Shown: piece after piece, positions 61,053 to 64,000 of the stretch | Numbering within the stretch: position 1 is the stretch's first letter | Layout: each line of letters begins with the position of its first letter | Origin: Sphingomonas bacterium | Lineage (GTDB): Bacteria > Pseudomonadota > Alphaproteobacteria > Sphingomonadales > Sphingomonadaceae | Direction: 5' to 3' | DNA length: 64,000 nucleotides | Assembly: GCA_030149245.1 (NCBI GenBank) | Contig: JASBRX010000023.1 | Coordinates: forward strand, 62,001 to 126,000 | Position numbers and translations under genes: made by a program | The notes under the pieces: generated by a model | What the model saw: the letters and a program-made list of their open reading frames with translations, nothing else | Told to the model about the DNA's origin: nothing | Databases searched by the model: none

Positions 61053-63400
61053 AGTTTCACCTGGTTTAAGCGCAGGGCATTGAGGACGACGGTGAAGGAA
61101 GACAGCGCCATCGCCGCGCCCGCGAACATCGGCGACATCAGGATGCCGAACGGGGGATAGAGCACGCCCGCCGCAATCGGTACGCCGAGCCCGTTGAAGA
61201 GGAACGAGAAGAATAGATTCTGGCGGATGTTGCGCATCGTCGCATCGGCCAGTCTGCGTGCTCGGACGATCGCGGTCAAATCTCCACGGGTCAGCGTCAT
61301 CCCCGCACTCTCGATCGCCACATCGGTACCCGTTCCCATCGCCAGCCCCACGTCCGCCGCCGCCAGTGCGGGCGCGTCGTTGATGCCGTCGCCGGCCATT
61401 GCGACCTTCGCCCCAGCCGCCTTCAGTTCGTCAACGATACGCGCCTTGTCCTCTGGCCTGAGATCGGCACGAACATCGTCAAGGCCGCCTACCGCGTGCG
61501 CGACCGCGTCGGCAGTGGCCTGGTTGTCGCCCGTAAGCATGATGACTTTCAGACCCTCGGCGCGCAGCGCGGCGATCGCCTCGCGGGCATTGGCGCGGAC
61601 CGGATCGGCGACCGCGAGCAGTCCTGCCGGCGACCCGTCGATAGCGATGAACATGACCCCGGCTCCAGTCTTCCGGTGCGGGTCGGCAGCAGCCTCCAGC
61701 GCGGACGGATCGGCGCCGACGCGGGTCATCTGCGCAGCGTTGCCGATCGCGACGATGCGGCCATCGATCACTCCGCTGACACCCAGACCGGTCTGGGATT
61801 CGAAGTTCTCCACCTTTCCAACGATGGCACCGCGTTCCGTCGCGGCCGTCACGATGGCGTGTGCGAGCGGATGCTCGGATTGTGCCTCGACCGCAGCGGC
61901 TAGGCCAAGCAAATCGTCTTGGTCGAATCCCGGCAGGGCTTGGGTGGCAACGAGCCTCGGCTTGCCTTCGGTGATCGTGCCGGTCTTGTCGATCACGAGC
62001 GTATCGACCTTTTCCAGTGCCTGTAGCGCTTCAGCATTCTTGACGAGGACGCCAGCATGTGCGCCGCGACCCGTGCCGACCATGATCGACATTGGGGTGG
62101 CGAGGCCAAGCGCACACGGACAGGCGATGATCAGGACCGCGATGGCATTGAGCAGTGCGTGGCCGAAGCGCGGCTCCGGTCCAACGAAATTCCATACGAT
62201 GAACGCCGCGATCGCGATTGCGACCACCAGCGGCACGAACCAGCCCGAAATGCGGTCGGCAACCGCCTGGATCGGGGCGCGGCTGCGCTGTGCCTCGGCA
62301 ACCATCCGCACGATCCGTGCAAGCATCGTGTCCGCGCCCACCGCACGGGCTTCCATGACGAGGCTGCCAGTACCGTTAACGGTTCCGCCGGTCAGCGCAT
62401 CGCCTGCCGACTTCCCGACTGCTAACGACTCACCGGTGAGCATCGATTCATCGACCGACGAACGCCCTTCGATAACTATGCCGTCAACCGGAACCGCATC
62501 GCCCGGCCGGATGCGCAGCTTGTCGCCCGCCGCCACGTCACCGAGTGACACTTCTTCCTCCGAGCCGTCACCGCGGATGCGGCGCGCGGTCTTGGGCGCA
62601 AGATCCATCAGCGCGCGGATCGCGCGTCCCGTCGCCGCGCGGGCGCGCAGTTCCAGCACTTGCCCGAGCAACACCAGCGTCACCACGACGCCCGCTGCCT
62701 CGTAGTAGACTGGCACCATGCCGCCGTGCATGCGGAACGTGGGCGGGAACAGGCCAGGCGCGAAAGTCGCGACCAGACTGTAGAGGAAAGCGGCACCGAC
62801 GCCGATCGCGATCAGCGTGAACATGTTGAGGCGCCGCGTCCGGATCGATATCCAGCCACGCTCGAAGAAAGGCTTGCCCGCCCACAACACGATCGGCGCA
62901 GAAAGCGCGAGTTGAACCCAGGGCGACGCGGCGGGGCTGACGATCTCGATGCCCAGCATCTCGGCGACCATCGACACGATTAGCAGTGGTACTGCGAGCG
63001 CGGCGGATACCCAGAAGCGGCGGGTGAAATCGACCAGCTCCGGATTGGGCGCATCGTCGAGTGAAGGCTCCTCCGGTTCGAGCGCCATGCCGCAAATCGG
63101 GCAGGTGCCCGGACCCTCCTGACGGACTTCAGGATGCATCGGACAGGTCCAGATCGCGCCCGGCATTGCCTTGGGTTCCGGACGCGGGGCATTGCTCAGA
63201 TATTTGTCAGGGTCGGCGACAAATTTGGTCCGACAGCCAGCGCTGCAAAAGTGGTAATCTTCGCCGTCGTGCGCGGCATGATGCGCCGTTGTCGCGGGGT
63301 CGACGGTCATGCCACATACGGGATCTCTGACTGCCGACGTTGAGGGCTGGGTCGCGCAACAGCTGTGTTTGTTATGAGCGTTATGGTCGGCATGGGTCAT
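61049..63400 (-). CDS. copA: copper-translocating P1B-type ATPase with YHS domain
   Basis: A 783-residue copper exporter. It starts with a His-rich segment ([10 protein letters not shown]) and a YHS domain ([19 protein letters not shown]), then a heavy-metal-binding segment ([20 protein letters not shown]), in place of the classic HMA domains. The P-type ATPase core is complete: transport motif [16 protein letters not shown] actuator loop, DKTGT phosphorylation site and [13 protein letters not shown]. The ATG at 63400 follows GGAGGA at proper spacing. It pumps Cu(I) out of the cytoplasm and is coupled to cueR. Confidence 0.95.
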   Translation of the reverse strand: MTHADHNAHNKHSCCATQPSTSAVRDPVCGMTVDPATTAHHAAHDGEDYHFCSAGCRTKFVADPDKYLSNAPRPEPKAMPGAIWTCPMHPEVRQEGPGTCPICGMALEPEEPSLDDAPNPELVDFTRRFWVSAALAVPLLIVSMVAEMLGIEIVSPAASPWVQLALSAPIVLWAGKPFFERGWISIRTRRLNMFTLIAIGVGAAFLYSLVATFAPGLFPPTFRMHGGMVPVYYEAAGVVVTLVLLGQVLELRARAATGRAIRALMDLAPKTARRIRGDGSEEEVSLGDVAAGDKLRIRPGDAVPVDGIVIEGRSSVDESMLTGESLAVGKSAGDALTGGTVNGTGSLVMEARAVGADTMLARIVRMVAEAQRSRAPIQAVADRISGWFVPLVVAIAIAAFIVWNFVGPEPRFGHALLNAIAVLIIACPCALGLATPMSIMVGTGRGAHAGVLVKNAEALQALEKVDTLVIDKTGTITEGKPRLVATQALPGFDQDDLLGLAAAVEAQSEHPLAHAIVTAATERGAIVGKVENFESQTGLGVSGVIDGRIVAIGNAAQMTRVGADPSALEAAADPHRKTGAGVMFIAIDGSPAGLLAVADPVRANAREAIAALRAEGLKVIMLTGDNQATADAVAHAVGGLDDVRADLRPEDKARIVDELKAAGAKVAMAGDGINDAPALAAADVGLAMGTGTDVAIESAGMTLTRGDLTAIVRARRLADATMRNIRQNLFFSFLFNGLGVPIAAGVLYPPFGILMSPMFAGAAMALSSFTVVLNALRLNQVKL

Positions 63401-63421
63401 CGAGTCGTCCTCCATGACCCG

Positions 63422-63452
63422 GCAATAATGTCTGACATCATGTCAGGGTCAA
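63422..63452 (-). promoter_or_regulatory. CueR-type promoter of copA
   Basis: Reading on the minus strand: -35 TTGACC (63447-63452), a 19-base spacer and -10 TATTGC (63422-63427). The spacer contains the perfect dyad CTGACATGATGTCAG (63432-63446). Extended 19-base spacing with a dyad inside is characteristic of MerR-family activated promoters. It lies 22-52 bases before the copA ATG. Confidence 0.82.
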
Positions 63453-63457
63453 GCTGC

Positions 63458-63862
63458 TTATTTTCGAGCCGCCAGCCAAGTGTCGATTTCGGCGATCTCC
63501 GCGCGCTGATCTCGGATGATCTTCTCCGCCAATGCCCGCGCCTCTGGATCGTCACCGTGGCGCAGTTCGGTTTCGGCCATGGCGATCGCCGCCTGATGAT
63601 GCCCCTTCATCTGCCGCATGAAATCCGTGTCGGCCTCGCCAGTGTACTTTGGCATGTTGGCGATCATGTCGTTCATCGACTTCTTGTACCCCTGGGTCGC
63701 CGGCGGGTCGCCGGGGCTGGCGGCTGACATGTCCATCGGCATCGTTCCGTTGGCGGCCGACGTGGCGGCCATATCGTGCGCGCTATTCTGCTGCGCATTG
63801 TCAGAACAACCTGCCACCGTCAGCGACCCGGCGAGCAATAGCGGGATTGCAAGATTCTTCAT
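63458..63862 (-). CDS. DUF305 lipoprotein of the copper cluster
   Basis: A 134-residue lipoprotein (leader AIPLLLAGSLTVAGC) with the DUF305 ferritin-like helices; MRQMKGHHQAAIAMAETEL is the family signature with its two His residues. An N-terminal Met/His-rich part (NGTMPMDMSAAS) could bind copper, as in the CopM branch. It lies 57 bases before the copA start on the same strand and probably has its own transcript or reads into copA. It likely binds Cu(I) in the periplasm. Confidence 0.9.
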   Translation of the reverse strand: MKNLAIPLLLAGSLTVAGCSDNAQQNSAHDMAATSAANGTMPMDMSAASPGDPPATQGYKKSMNDMIANMPKYTGEADTDFMRQMKGHHQAAIAMAETELRHGDDPEARALAEKIIRDQRAEIAEIDTWLAARK

Positions 63863-63912
63863 GGCTTTCTCCTAAGATCCACCACAACGCCCGGACGGAC
63901 GATCCGTGCCAG

Positions 63913-64000
63913 TCAGTCGACCGGTGACAAAGTTCCAAGGATCGCCACAATAGCGAGGATGAGCACCGCCGCCACCGTCTCGACCAGGATCGCCAGCCGC
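63913..64000 (-). CDS. copD: CopD-like copper resistance protein, 3' end only
   Basis: The frame on the minus strand runs into the right window edge and shows the last 28 residues (LVETVAAVLILAIVAILGTL, then SPVD and stop). A hydrophobic last helix ending in LGTLSP is typical of the CopD C-terminus, and the position next to DUF305, copA and cueR fits. It lies 50 bases before the DUF305 start. The identity rests on the C-terminal helix and context only. Confidence 0.65.
   Translation of the reverse strand, partial: RLAILVETVAAVLILAIVAILGTLSPVD

Noticed and set aside
1..64000. CRISPR arrays, insertion sequences, rRNA and tRNA genes
   Set aside because: Looked for and not found by eye; short regular repeats, transposases and RNA gene signatures were absent, though covariance-model searches were not possible.

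Overview
The window looks like the chromosome of a high-GC alphaproteobacterium, most likely Sphingomonadales. The reasons are the strong GC bias with many ATGA gene overlaps, a large TonB-dependent receptor, NodT-type outer-membrane efflux lipoprotein, and a CueR/CopA/CopD copper cluster. This placement is an inference from gene content; no rRNA, tRNA or CRISPR array was seen.

Layout, left to right. (1) 2-1325: a 5'-truncated HSL-family hydrolase and an Ohr peroxidase, closed by a hairpin terminator. (2) 1502-11941: a seven-gene plus-strand operon that encodes both a tubulin-like and a large actin-fold protein, with a von Willebrand A lipoprotein and four membrane proteins, two of which share an N-terminal domain that I cannot name. 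(3) 12018-18909: an eight-gene, mostly overlapping operon (SPFH-SHOCT protein, two DUF4178 zinc-ribbon proteins, a 48-residue membrane protein, DUF350, membrane aminopropyltransferase, FAD oxidoreductase, SpeD), a membrane-associated polyamine module. (4) 18926-34678: a defence-like island with a 1673-residue SIR2-STAND-TPR protein, a divergent 1921-residue DUF4011 helicase-nuclease and the Hen1-Pnkp RNA repair pair. A truncated HxlR regulator lies at its right edge. (5) 34952-41388: a tripartite RND efflux system with a TetR repressor and two matching operator-like palindromes. (6) 42237-47110: a secreted tyrosine phosphatase, a TonB receptor and a divergent tandem-TetR regulator with a perfect palindrome between them. 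(7) 47280-57403: two divergent operons that combine a MNIO (DUF692) maturation enzyme, its DUF2063 partner and a 12-cysteine protein with a VioB-like ferritin-fold protein, a DyP peroxidase, a membrane-anchored P450, a GST-like protein and two unknown proteins. (8) 57671-60166: a large lipoprotein with a LAS-type metallopeptidase motif. (9) 60660-64000: copper resistance (cueR, copA, a DUF305 lipoprotein, 3' end of copD) with a recognisable CueR promoter.

The candidates for something undescribed are the tubulin-like/actin-like operon and its linked polyamine operon; the MNIO/DyP/P450 locus, which looks like an oxidative peptide-modifying or metal-handling pathway; and the RNA-repair operon, whose start codon lies only 17 bases after an intrinsic terminator, suggesting attenuation.
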